A program made the translations under genes and the position numbers. Shown here piece by piece: positions 8,404-16,975 of a stretch of DNA of 64,000 nucleotides. Source of the DNA: Natronolimnobius baerhuensis (GTDB lineage Archaea; Halobacteriota; Halobacteria; Halobacteriales; Natrialbaceae); assembly GCF_002177135.1 (NCBI RefSeq), contig NZ_MWPH01000002.1:1054001-1118000 (forward strand). The letters run 5' to 3'. The stretch's first letter is position 1. Each line of letters opens with the position of its first letter. The notes beneath the pieces are model-generated. The model saw only the letters and a list, made by a program, of their open reading frames with translations. It searched no databases and was not told the DNA's origin.

Positions 8404-9618
8404 ATGGAAATCGATATTCGGGAACTCGAGACCTACCAGGAACTCGCACACGACGGCGCACAGGCGGCTGCGGACTCGCTGTCACAGCTAACGGGAATCA
8501 GCACGAACGTCCAGGTGACGAACGTCTCGTTGATGTCCTCATCGGATCTGCAGTATGAATTTATCGGCGACGAGTTCGCCGGCGTCAACATCGACCTCTC
8601 AGGGGAAATCGAAGGTGAGGTCGTCCTCGCGTTCGACGAGCAGGGCCGACGCGCGATCACCGACGAACTCGTTCCGGCTGATGACCCCGAAAAGAAACGC
8701 AGCAGCATCGAGGAAGTCGGCAACATCATGTCGAGTGGCTTCGTCGACGGCTGGGCGAACTACCTCAACGCGAAGATCAAGAACTCGCCGCCGACGTACA
8801 TCGAAGGCACCGGGACGGACGTGCTTCCGACGTCGGCGACCGAAGATGATACCCACCTGTTCGTCTTCCGCAGCCGCGTCGAAGCCGCCCAAGGCGATGT
8901 CAACGAACCCGTCGACTTCCGCATTCTGCTCGTCCCCGAAGCGGATTCACTCGGCCAGACACTCGAGCCACGGACCGAGGGCGGCGTCTCCTTCGAGAAA
9001 CTCGAGGTCTTTACGGATATGACCAAAGAGGGTGCAGAGAAGGCGGCGACGAACATTTCGTCGATGACCGGCATCGAGACGAACGTCAACATCAGCCGGA
9101 TGACGCTGTTGCCGATCGAAGACATTCCACGCGAGGTCGGCAACAAACGCTACGTCGGCAACGTCATGGAGTTCGAGGGGAAACTCAGTGGCCACCTCGT
9201 GATTCTGTTCGATCAGCCCTCGGGCCGGGCCGTCGTCGACTCGCTGGTCCCGATGGAAACCGACGGCGAGTGGGGCAGCACGGAACAGGGCGCACTCAAG
9301 GAACTCGGCAACATCATGACGAGTGGCTTCATCGACGGCTGGGCGAACGTCCTCGATGCCGAGATCAAGCACAAGCCACCGGAGTTCGTCGCCGACACTG
9401 GCGAATCGATTCTGAGCCCGATCACCGCAAAGATCGCCGAAAGCGACGATCACGCGTTCATGCTCGACTCGAGCATTCAGACCAACAGCGATCAGGTGTT
9501 CACCTGCCAGATGCTTGCGCTCCCGCGACGAGACGAACTCGAGGACGCGCTCAAAGACCTGCTGGTCGAGAACTCACAGAATACGCGCGTCGATCCGAAA
9601 GAACTGTTCGACCGGTAA
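8404..9618 (+). CDS. cheC: CheC: CheY-P phosphatase with two CheC domains
   Basis: The product is 404 residues with two tandem CheC domains. Each has the phosphatase signature: E104/N107 (EEVGNIMSSGFVDGWAN) and E300/N303 (KELGNIMTSGFIDGWAN). CheC and CheX proteins dephosphorylate CheY-P, and CheC also binds CheD. Single-domain CheC is about 200 residues, so this is a duplication or fusion in one chain. Both active-site motifs are intact. It lies six bases after cheY. No cheD partner follows it here. Confidence 0.93.
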   Translation: MEIDIRELETYQELAHDGAQAAADSLSQLTGISTNVQVTNVSLMSSSDLQYEFIGDEFAGVNIDLSGEIEGEVVLAFDEQGRRAITDELVPADDPEKKRSSIEEVGNIMSSGFVDGWANYLNAKIKNSPPTYIEGTGTDVLPTSATEDDTHLFVFRSRVEAAQGDVNEPVDFRILLVPEADSLGQTLEPRTEGGVSFEKLEVFTDMTKEGAEKAATNISSMTGIETNVNISRMTLLPIEDIPREVGNKRYVGNVMEFEGKLSGHLVILFDQPSGRAVVDSLVPMETDGEWGSTEQGALKELGNIMTSGFIDGWANVLDAEIKHKPPEFVADTGESILSPITAKIAESDDHAFMLDSSIQTNSDQVFTCQMLALPRRDELEDALKDLLVENSQNTRVDPKELFDR

Positions 9619-9777
9619 CCACGCTCTGCTTCTGTTCGCAGTCGTTTGGACGGCGATTTGGTGCCCCAGCGTAGGCAGTCCGCTCGAGTGTGTACAGCAA
9701 AAGCGGTCTGTATCCAAGCGGAGGGTCGAACCCGCCCACCCCTCCATCACGGCGTACGCTGGGCTCGTCCGTGCTGG

Positions 9778-10701
9778 CTACCGATTGTTCGCTCGAGTCT
9801 CCTCTAACGCCTCGAGTGTGCCGCCGGCGTTGACGTCTTCGATGCGTTGGCTGACGATGATCCGGCCGGTGGCCGTCAGCGAGATGCCCGAGCCGTTCTC
9901 GACGATCAGGCCCTTGTTCTTGACGGAGTTCAGGACGTTCGTCACGTAGGCCGGGTCGCCGTCGAGCATGTTCGTAAAGTCGATGTCGCCGCCGGTTGCG
10001 TGGACGCCGACGAGGACGCGCTTTTCGGGATTGGAAAGTTCGATATCTTCGGTTTCCTCGCGCAGTGCATCGTACTCGAGACGGAGGAATCTGGCGAGGA
10101 GGTTGACGTACTGGCTTTTCGCGGGTGCGATCAGCGAGGTGGTCGTCTTGCCCGTGTCGGGGTCGGCGTGTTTGACGACGAGCGTCACGCGGTCGTTGCT
10201 GCCGATTTTGTTCGTTCGGTCGATCTGCATGACGGTTTCGACGTCGAATCCGAATGTGCCGCCTTTCGAGCGGACCTCGATCCGGTGGTCATCAAGGCGG
10301 ATCTTGCCCGGAACGACCGGCGAGTCTTTGACGCGGCCACCGACTCGAGCGGGGTGTTTGACGGCGACTTTTTGCCCGTTGAGCAGACACCGAAACAAGA
10401 TTGCGACGAAGCCGTCGACGGTCTCGCCACGGCTTTCGATGACGGCGCTTTGCGTTCCCTCGTCGGTTTTGTACCCAATCGTCAGTGTATCGTCGAAGAA
10501 CTGCTTGACGTGGGTTGGGACGGTGCCGACGTTAATGTCGATGACCCGTGAGAGTGGAACGGTCTCTTTGGCGTCCTCTGCGACAAGGACGAGACGTTTT
10601 TTCGTCGCGATAACCCGGCCAGTAAGTGGCGTTCCATCGCCGTCACTTCCCCGCGTGAAGAAAAAGCGGCCGGTGAAATCGGCGACGACATCCTCGGTCA
10701 T
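9778..10701 (-). CDS. cheF: CheF (DUF439), CheY-archaellum adaptor, first copy
   Basis: This 307-residue protein belongs to the archaeal DUF439 family, shown in Halobacterium to bind CheY, the CheC-type proteins and archaellum accessory proteins and so link chemotaxis to motor switching. The N-terminal two-thirds is beta-rich (TPLTGRVIATKKRLVLV, then VPLSRVIDINVG). The last ~80 residues form a winged-helix-like part (NPEKRVLVGVHATGGDID). A homologous protein of 287 residues is encoded at 27.7-28.6 kb. The gene is 78 bases downstream of arlI on the same strand and is probably the last gene of the arlCE-arlH-arlI unit. Confidence 0.9.
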   Translation of the reverse strand: MTEDVVADFTGRFFFTRGSDGDGTPLTGRVIATKKRLVLVAEDAKETVPLSRVIDINVGTVPTHVKQFFDDTLTIGYKTDEGTQSAVIESRGETVDGFVAILFRCLLNGQKVAVKHPARVGGRVKDSPVVPGKIRLDDHRIEVRSKGGTFGFDVETVMQIDRTNKIGSNDRVTLVVKHADPDTGKTTTSLIAPAKSQYVNLLARFLRLEYDALREETEDIELSNPEKRVLVGVHATGGDIDFTNMLDGDPAYVTNVLNSVKNKGLIVENGSGISLTATGRIIVSQRIEDVNAGGTLEALEETRANNR

Positions 10702-10779
10702 ATGTGTGGTACTCGAGTGAAGTCTCTTAGCCGTTAGGTATCCGTCCGCGAGATGACTGGTACATGCATCGGTGGGTCA

Positions 10780-12453
10780 TTAGTCCGGGCGAGTGATGTG
10801 GAACGGCAGCCCTTCGACGCCGTCGCGCTGGAAGCCCTCAATCGCCGCGTTGACCTCGTGGTACTCGAGGATGTTCTCCTGAATCATGCGCTCCATGATG
10901 TCGGCGCGGAATCGCAGGTCGTCGTAGATGTCCCGCGTTTCGGCGTAGCCCAGCAGCGTTGCGATCTGGTCCTCGAGGACGTAGGAGTTGTTCATCCCCT
11001 GGAAGACGATTTCGTCCTCGACGGGGTCCCAGTAGAACACCTGCCGGGTGACGACGCCGTCCATCTGCTCGGAGTAGCCTTCGATCTCCTGGACCGACGT
11101 GACGCGGCGCAGGACGTCGTCGCCCTGTTTGACCCGATTCTGGAACAGCGCCACGTCGGCGTTGTCCATGAACGTCTCGGGAACGTTAATCGGGTCGCCG
11201 GTGAATCGCTGGATCATCGAGACGATATCGCTCGCGTGGAACGTCAGCATGACGGGGTGGCCGGTCTGGGCCGCCTGGAACGCCATCCGGCCCTCCTCAC
11301 CACGAACCTCACCCACGACGATGTACTCGGGGCGAGAACGCAGCGCCGCCTCGACCAGTTTGAACATGTCCACGTCAACGCTGTCTTCGCTCTGGCTCTC
11401 ACGGGTCAGGAGCTGTTGCCAGGTGTCGTGCGGTGGCAACACCTCGGCGGTGTCCTCTGCCGTGTAAATCTTCGAATCTCGCGGGATGAACGACATGATC
11501 GAGTTCAGCGTCGTCGTCTTCCCCGACGCCGTCTCGCCGACGACGAACACCGTCTGCTCGTTCTCGAGGCAGAGCCACAGGTACGCCGCGAGTTCGGGCG
11601 ACAGCGTCCCCCAGTTCGTAATCTGGGCAATAGACAGTGGCACCTCGGTCCCCTGACGAATCGTTAGCGAGGGTCCTTTGACACTCACGTCCTCGCTGTA
11701 GATGACGTTCAGACGCGAGCCATCCGGCAGCGTCGAGTCGACAATCGGCTCAGCATCGGTCATCGGATTGCCGATTCGCTCACCCATATTCGAGAGCCAC
11801 CGGTCGAACTGCTCGCGAGTGCCGAAATCAATCGAGGTCTCGACCATCCCGAACACACCGTGATCGACGTAACACTCGCTCGGGCCGATCACGTGAATGT
11901 CCTCGTTCTCCGGGTCACGCATTACCGGCTCGAGCGGTCCGAGACCGACGATATCCCGATTCAGCCGGTAGCGAATATTCTCGTAGGTCTCCTGTGGAAC
12001 CTCCTCGATGCCGGGGTGATAGCGGACTTTCAGCTCCTCGAGAAGGTTGTTCGTTTCTTCGCCCTTGATGTGGGTCGATTCTCGCAGCAGTTCTTCGATG
12101 CGGTCGTCGTACTCGGCATCTTTCTCCGGGGCTTTCTTCGAGGCGCTGCGGCGAAGGAGTGAGTCTTTGACGTTCTCGAAGACGGACTGTTCTTCCTCCG
12201 AGAGCGTCGGTTCGACCGCAAAGTACTGCATTTTCGTCCCGACATCGCCGTAGACGTGGCTGAAAATCGGTCCGCCAACCGGATACAGCACGTTCGGATG
12301 GGCGACTTCATGTTCCGAGGACGGCTCGTCGACTAACTGCGGAAACTCGCCGGTGATCTGTCTAAATTTCTTTAGATGCTCCCGGAGATGCGGGCGGCGG
12401 GCAGCGATCTCCTGAAGTTCGTCGGACGGCTTCGGCGTTCCCATTTCGGTCAT
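10780..12453 (-). CDS. arlI: ArlI (FlaI): archaellum motor ATPase
   Basis: The product is 557 residues, a secretion-type hexameric ATPase. It shows Walker A (GETASGKTTT), an Asp box/Walker B region (EYIVVGEVRGEEGRMAFQAA) and the conserved His of the TGHPVMLTFHA segment. It powers both assembly and rotation of the archaellum at the cytoplasmic face, together with ArlJ in the membrane and ArlH. The N-terminal ~120 residues are the usual haloarchaeal extension. It starts 15 bases after arlH in the same operon. Confidence 0.97.
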   Translation of the reverse strand: MTEMGTPKPSDELQEIAARRPHLREHLKKFRQITGEFPQLVDEPSSEHEVAHPNVLYPVGGPIFSHVYGDVGTKMQYFAVEPTLSEEEQSVFENVKDSLLRRSASKKAPEKDAEYDDRIEELLRESTHIKGEETNNLLEELKVRYHPGIEEVPQETYENIRYRLNRDIVGLGPLEPVMRDPENEDIHVIGPSECYVDHGVFGMVETSIDFGTREQFDRWLSNMGERIGNPMTDAEPIVDSTLPDGSRLNVIYSEDVSVKGPSLTIRQGTEVPLSIAQITNWGTLSPELAAYLWLCLENEQTVFVVGETASGKTTTLNSIMSFIPRDSKIYTAEDTAEVLPPHDTWQQLLTRESQSEDSVDVDMFKLVEAALRSRPEYIVVGEVRGEEGRMAFQAAQTGHPVMLTFHASDIVSMIQRFTGDPINVPETFMDNADVALFQNRVKQGDDVLRRVTSVQEIEGYSEQMDGVVTRQVFYWDPVEDEIVFQGMNNSYVLEDQIATLLGYAETRDIYDDLRFRADIMERMIQENILEYHEVNAAIEGFQRDGVEGLPFHITRPD

Positions 12454-12468
12454 ACGCGACTCACCGTC

Positions 12469-13227
12469 TTAGGCAACACTGCGGTTCTCGATGACGATTC
12501 CAGTTCCCGAGCGGACCGAATAGCCCACTCGGTCACCGACCTGTTCACCCATGCCTGCAAACCGTTTGATGAACAACTGCCGGCGAATGTCGTTTCCAAC
12601 CTCGATCATCTCGAGTTCGATGAAGACATCAGCAATCGACCGGAACGGGCCAATCGCTTCCTCCCCGACAGTCGATGGGTCAACTGTGAGCACGACGACT
12701 TTTCCCTGTGAGATGATGTTCCGGAGGAACGAAATGATCTCGAGGGCAGCCTGTCGTTCGTCGTTCTGTCGGACCAGCGCCTCGAACTTCGGATCGTTTC
12801 GCAAGATTGCATCGAAGGTATCGATGACGATGACATCTGCAGACCAGAGCGTCTCCTCTTCCATCAGATCCGTCAGCAAGTCCTGACGATTGTCTTCCTC
12901 ACTCGAGGACGATAACACGCTGCCACTGTCGAGGTCGCCATGGAGAAAGAGCATGTTCTCGAACAACAGGTGTTCCTCGACGTTGTAGTTCAGCGAGTCC
13001 ATCTGATTGATAAATCCCTTAACCTCGAGTTCGGTCGAGAGGACGGTGACGGACTTGCCGGTCTCACAGAGCCCGTAGGCAAAGCGCTGTGAAATTGCGC
13101 TTTTGCCGGCCCCGTAGTCGCCTTCCATCAAAACGATACTTCCAGTCGGAATACCGCCACCAAGTTCCTTATTCAGGCGGTCGCGGTCGTCCAGTCCAAT
13201 AGAGAAGATGTTGTTTGCTTTACTCAT
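12469..13227 (-). CDS. arlH: ArlH (FlaH): KaiC-like ATP-binding motor regulator
   Basis: The product is 252 residues with a RecA/KaiC fold. Walker A is GDYGAGKSA and the Walker B strand is ADVIVIDTFDAIL. ArlH forms a ring that binds ArlI; its nucleotide-bound state gates motor assembly and switching. The first residues after the start (ANNIFSIGLDDRDRLN) match the family N terminus. It lies six bases downstream of the large arlC/E-type gene and 15 bases upstream of arlI. Confidence 0.96.
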   Translation of the reverse strand: MSKANNIFSIGLDDRDRLNKELGGGIPTGSIVLMEGDYGAGKSAISQRFAYGLCETGKSVTVLSTELEVKGFINQMDSLNYNVEEHLLFENMLFLHGDLDSGSVLSSSSEEDNRQDLLTDLMEEETLWSADVIVIDTFDAILRNDPKFEALVRQNDERQAALEIISFLRNIISQGKVVVLTVDPSTVGEEAIGPFRSIADVFIELEMIEVGNDIRRQLFIKRFAGMGEQVGDRVGYSVRSGTGIVIENRSVA

Positions 13228-13233
13228 AGTCGG

Positions 13234-15681
13234 TCACTGCTGGTCTGTGTCCTCATCGTGTACGAGCAACAACTGCACGGACTCGAGTGTGACCTCGCCG
13301 TTTTCATCCGGGATGAACAATGGCTTGAGATGGTCTTCACGTGAGTCTTGTGTATCGACCGTGGTCGACCCGACGCTGCCAGTGCGACGCGACCGGCGCG
13401 TAAACTCACGCGTATTGTAGCGCTCGAGGCCCGCTTCCGAGAGCACGACGTCCGAGTCGACCCAGATCATCTGGCCGTTCTCGGTGGCGTCGTCAGTCTC
13501 TCCGCGTTCGCGAAGGACGGTTGTGTTGTCCGTCCAGGTCGGGTCCTCGCTCGAGTCCGCAACCGCTTCGGTCGCCGCTGTCGCGGCCACATCCGAATCT
13601 GTACGGGAGTCATCGATCTGAATCGTCTGTGGACTCGAGTCGCCGTCTGCCAGCGACCCGTCGTGCGTCTCGTCCTCGGGCACAGGATCGCTCGAGGCGG
13701 CGTCCGTCTCAGCTGGAACGTCAGGGGTCGTCGCTGCGTCGGACGCCTGAGTTGCCTCGTCGTCGGTTACGTCCTCGACCGTTTCGACTGCCGTGTACTC
13801 GAGTTCCTGTGACTCGTCGACGACAGCAGCGTCAGTTACAGTGTTGGTTTCATCTGCCGTGTCAGTTACATCTGCATCGTCGGACGAGGCTGCCACGACG
13901 TCCTCGGCATCCGCGTCGTCTGTCGTCTCGTCTCCATCGGCGACAGCGTCGTCCGCATCTCCAACAGCGTCGTCAACGGTGTCCTCGAGTGCCGCCTCGA
14001 GTGCGTCGATAGCGGCCTCGTCGCCAGTGTCGTCCTCAACGTGCACATTGCCAGTATCGTCCTCGGCGTTCGCATCGTCGGTGTCGTCGGCCTCTGCGTC
14101 TTCAATATACTCGACAGCGACGTCGTCAGCGTCGCGTTCGTCGGGGTCGTCGTCTTCCTCCTCCGCAACTGCATCGTCGTCGGACTCACCGAGTGCCATC
14201 CCAGCGATGCCTTCGGTCTCGAGCCACTCCTCGTAGGACTGCCGATCTTTCTCTGGCGTCTTGATCTGGCTGATTCGCCATAGGCTGCGTTTGTGGTCGA
14301 CTCCAAGTGCGGATCGCGGTTCTGGATCGTCGATGTCCGGCCCGCCGCCAAAGCCGTTCAGCGTCGTCTGGAGGTGTGCCGCAACCGGCGAACTCACCCA
14401 CTGGATCGACTCGTAAAACGAAATCGTCCGTGCCGCGCCGTTGAGCCCGGCCTCGCCGACGAGATAATCGAGCCAGTCCATGACCGCAAACTGCGTCTCG
14501 TACTCCGAGGGAATCGACTCGAGGTACGGCCGGCCGCCATCATCCCACGGAATCTCGGCGTCCATCGCAGGCTCGGACTCGAGTGCGCTCGTCTCGGTCG
14601 CCGCTGACTCCTCCTCAAACAGCGGTTCGTCGTCGGCTGCATCAGCCTCGTCAAACTCGAGCGTGTCATCGTCCGCGGGCGCACCCGCGTCCATCGCTGC
14701 ATCCGCGCTTCCGTCGCTACTGTCGTCGTCGAACAGGTCCTCACCCGCGTCTCCCTCGGACTCGGTTGCGGCCTCGTCGGCGTCGTCACCCCATTCTGCA
14801 TCACCCGAATCAAACTCCGATTTGAGGTCGTCGAACGACAGATCGCCATCATCTGTGCCACCAGCATCGCTGTCGTCTGTACCGCCATCGTCCTCGAGGT
14901 CACCGAAGTCGTCGTCATCCTCGAGGTCGTCGTCCATGTCGTCAAACGCGAAGTCATCGTCCTCGTCGTCGTCTCCGTCGGCAATACTCTCATCGAGGAA
15001 GTCCTCCGCTTCAGCGTCGGCGATGTCCTCGTCGATATCCTCGTCTTCGTCATCGTCGATATCGCTGTCGAAGAGACTCTCACCGCCGAAACTTCCTGAC
15101 CCTTGCGCACCGCCTTCGCCGCCACCACCGCCGCTGCCGTGCTGGAACGAGTCACTCAGTGAGTCACCTTCCACGAACGGGTTGACACCCTGGGTGACCA
15201 TCTCGTAGACCTCGAGTAGTTTGCGGATGTCCTCTTCGATTTCGCCGAGTGAGTCGCTGATCTTCTCGTTTTCGCTCTGGACGGTGTTGACCGTCGAGGA
15301 GAGTGAGCCGACCTCGTTTTCGATCTCGTCGACGCGGGACTGGAGTTCACTCGATGCACCGCCATCGTCTCCCATCTCATCCATGGACATCTGACCGCCC
15401 ATGTCGTCCATCCCCCCCATCTCGTCCATCCCGCCCATGCCGTCACCGAGGAAATCATCGTCGCCGCCACCGCCCCCGCCATCGAGGAGGTCGTCCCCAC
15501 CGCCCGATCCGCCGCCAGTGTTCGCGCCGGGCATCAATCCCTGATCGCCCGTCCCCCCGGCGAGATCGCCACCGTCACCGCCCATGAGGCCATCATCCCC
15601 GCCACTCGAGTCGGACCCGGAGCCACTATCTCGCCCGTTGCCGTCGTCGCCGAGTAAATTACCGATTATGGACAGTAACAT
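13234..15681 (-). CDS. arlCE: very large ArlC/E-type archaellum cytosolic ring protein
   Basis: The product is 815 residues. It begins with a Gly/Asp/Met-rich stretch (about 1-115), then a coiled coil (RVDEIENEVGSLSSTVNTV, about 115-160) and the conserved VYEMVTQGVNPFV segment. An acidic linker follows, then the ArlD/E globular domain (PYLESIPSEYETQFAVMDWL to the AARTISFYESIQW region, about 385-485) and a second acidic region of about 230 residues. A distinct C-terminal block ends the protein (MIWVDSDVVLSEAGLERYNT). ArlC/D/E form a ring under the motor that docks CheF. It is far longer than typical family members because of the acidic linkers. It probably starts the arlCE-arlH-arlI-cheF operon. 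Confidence 0.88.
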   Translation of the reverse strand: MLLSIIGNLLGDDGNGRDSGSGSDSSGGDDGLMGGDGGDLAGGTGDQGLMPGANTGGGSGGGDDLLDGGGGGGDDDFLGDGMGGMDEMGGMDDMGGQMSMDEMGDDGGASSELQSRVDEIENEVGSLSSTVNTVQSENEKISDSLGEIEEDIRKLLEVYEMVTQGVNPFVEGDSLSDSFQHGSGGGGGEGGAQGSGSFGGESLFDSDIDDDEDEDIDEDIADAEAEDFLDESIADGDDDEDDDFAFDDMDDDLEDDDDFGDLEDDGGTDDSDAGGTDDGDLSFDDLKSEFDSGDAEWGDDADEAATESEGDAGEDLFDDDSSDGSADAAMDAGAPADDDTLEFDEADAADDEPLFEEESAATETSALESEPAMDAEIPWDDGGRPYLESIPSEYETQFAVMDWLDYLVGEAGLNGAARTISFYESIQWVSSPVAAHLQTTLNGFGGGPDIDDPEPRSALGVDHKRSLWRISQIKTPEKDRQSYEEWLETEGIAGMALGESDDDAVAEEEDDDPDERDADDVAVEYIEDAEADDTDDANAEDDTGNVHVEDDTGDEAAIDALEAALEDTVDDAVGDADDAVADGDETTDDADAEDVVAASSDDADVTDTADETNTVTDAAVVDESQELEYTAVETVEDVTDDEATQASDAATTPDVPAETDAASSDPVPEDETHDGSLADGDSSPQTIQIDDSRTDSDVAATAATEAVADSSEDPTWTDNTTVLRERGETDDATENGQMIWVDSDVVLSEAGLERYNTREFTRRSRRTGSVGSTTVDTQDSREDHLKPLFIPDENGEVTLESVQLLLVHDEDTDQQ

Positions 15682-15960
15682 GGTACACTCACCACCATCG
15701 CCACAGCGCAGTCTCGTACAGCCCGCTCGGGCTGGCTCCCGCTCGACCGGAGAAAGGTACGTCCCGATACGGACTGCAACGAGTAGTCATCGATGAATGC
15801 TATATGAACGAACCTATTAAGCAATTATGGCTGTTTGACCCCTTTGACCGAACAGTCTATGCTGTCAGCATATTCAGATGAACACACTCGTGATCGACCG
15901 ATGGCAACGGACAAAGCATTCTTTTTCCTGTATCTCCAACGGGTCTAGTAGTGGCTGGCT
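15682..15960. promoter_or_regulatory. divergent promoter region of the archaellum motor operon
   Basis: These 279 bases separate arlCE (minus) from an unknown gene (plus). The centre is AT-rich. On the minus strand, GCTTAATAGG near 15823-15832 and CATATAGC near 15800 are TATA candidates, giving a leader of about 90-120 bases. On the plus strand, GCATTCTTTTTCC near 15917-15929 is about 30-40 bases before the rightward ATG. The archaellin-type repeated motif was not found here, so motor and filament genes seem to have different promoters. Confidence 0.4.
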
Positions 15961-16752
15961 ATGACACAGAATAACGAGGACGAGGACCCAAAGGCGAACG
16001 CGGACGTTCCACCCGTCCTGCCGAACGAACAACAACCGTCCTCGACCTCGCGGTCGCGCGGCGCACTCTCGCCGGATGATCTCGATTTCACCGACAGTCC
16101 CTATGTCGACGAAATCGACGACGGCCGATACGTCGTCTCTGCGGATCGACGGCCATCCAGCGGATCGCCTGCCCAGCAAACCAGAAGCGCCGCGTCCGGA
16201 CATCAGGAGTCGAACGCAAACGCGACTGCCGGCGAGACAGCCGCTGAGAGTGCCGCAACTCCACGTGCTCGAGACAGCACGGAGACGGCGGAGCAGACGC
16301 CCGAGGAGCCGTCACAGTCACAGCCAGCAGCCGCCGACTCGAGCGAGGAACTGCAGACCCCGACGCGCGAGCCAGCCCCGTCACAGTCGCCCCAGAGCGT
16401 CCACGAGACACAGGCGACTTCACAGAGTCCCGAAGCCGCACGGTCACTGCTCGCCAGCGAACTCGAGCACGCCGAGGCGCGCTATGCAATCGACATTATC
16501 TCGCGCTTCGACGACGAGACGGCACGCCACCGAACGGCCTCTGATGACGTCGTCGGCACGTTCAACAGCCTCCTGTTCTGGTACGCCCGACACGTGTCCG
16601 GGCAGACTCCAACGAACCGCGCAGCGTCGCTGTTGCTCGAGAAATCTGATTTTACACCCGCACTCTCGACACAGCAGGTCGAACAGGCGATGCGAACCCA
16701 CGGACTTGAGGAATCGAGCAGTCTCGGCGAGTTACTCGAGGCCCTCGAGTAG
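15961..16752 (+). CDS. acidic protein of unknown function inside the archaellum cluster
   Basis: The product is 263 residues. Residues 1 to about 155 are Ser/Thr/Glu/Ala/Gln-rich and disordered. Residues about 160-263 look like a compact helical domain (LLASELEHAEARYAIDIISR through WYARHVSGQTPTN to SLGELLEALE). There is no signal peptide or membrane segment, so it is cytoplasmic. It is the only rightward gene between the arlCE operon and the arlF-G-D-J unit. A role in archaellum assembly or regulation is inferred from position only. Confidence 0.7.
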   Translation: MTQNNEDEDPKANADVPPVLPNEQQPSSTSRSRGALSPDDLDFTDSPYVDEIDDGRYVVSADRRPSSGSPAQQTRSAASGHQESNANATAGETAAESAATPRARDSTETAEQTPEEPSQSQPAAADSSEELQTPTREPAPSQSPQSVHETQATSQSPEAARSLLASELEHAEARYAIDIISRFDDETARHRTASDDVVGTFNSLLFWYARHVSGQTPTNRAASLLLEKSDFTPALSTQQVEQAMRTHGLEESSSLGELLEALE

Positions 16753-16778
16753 GTCGGTTAGACTACTGTTCTCCCGAG

Positions 16779-16919
16779 TCAGGCCGCTGCGCCGTTGAGG
16801 AAGATCACGACTGCCATAAACAGCGACAGCAAGATTGCAAAGCCAAACAGCAATGCAGCACTGTGAGCAGAACTGATCGCTCGAGTCGAGCGCATAAATT
16901 GTGGCCGAGTTACAGACAT
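16779..16919 (-). CDS. 46-residue single-pass membrane peptide after arlJ
   Basis: The reading frame starts with ATG (MSVTRPQFMRSTRAIS) and ends with TGA. It has a basic N terminus (three Arg) followed by one strongly hydrophobic helix (LLFGFAILLSLFMAVVIF, about residues 23-40) and a short Asn-Gly-Ala tail, the pattern of an N-in membrane peptide. It lies 56 bases downstream of arlJ on the same strand, so it is probably the last gene of the arlF-G-D-J unit. Codon use fits the neighbours. It could be a small motor-associated membrane subunit; no family is recognised. Confidence 0.55.
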   Translation of the reverse strand: MSVTRPQFMRSTRAISSAHSAALLFGFAILLSLFMAVVIFLNGAAA

Positions 16920-16975
16920 CGTAGACGGTGATTTTGCCTCGAGGATGTTTGCTCTTGTGGCCCGCTCACACTCGG

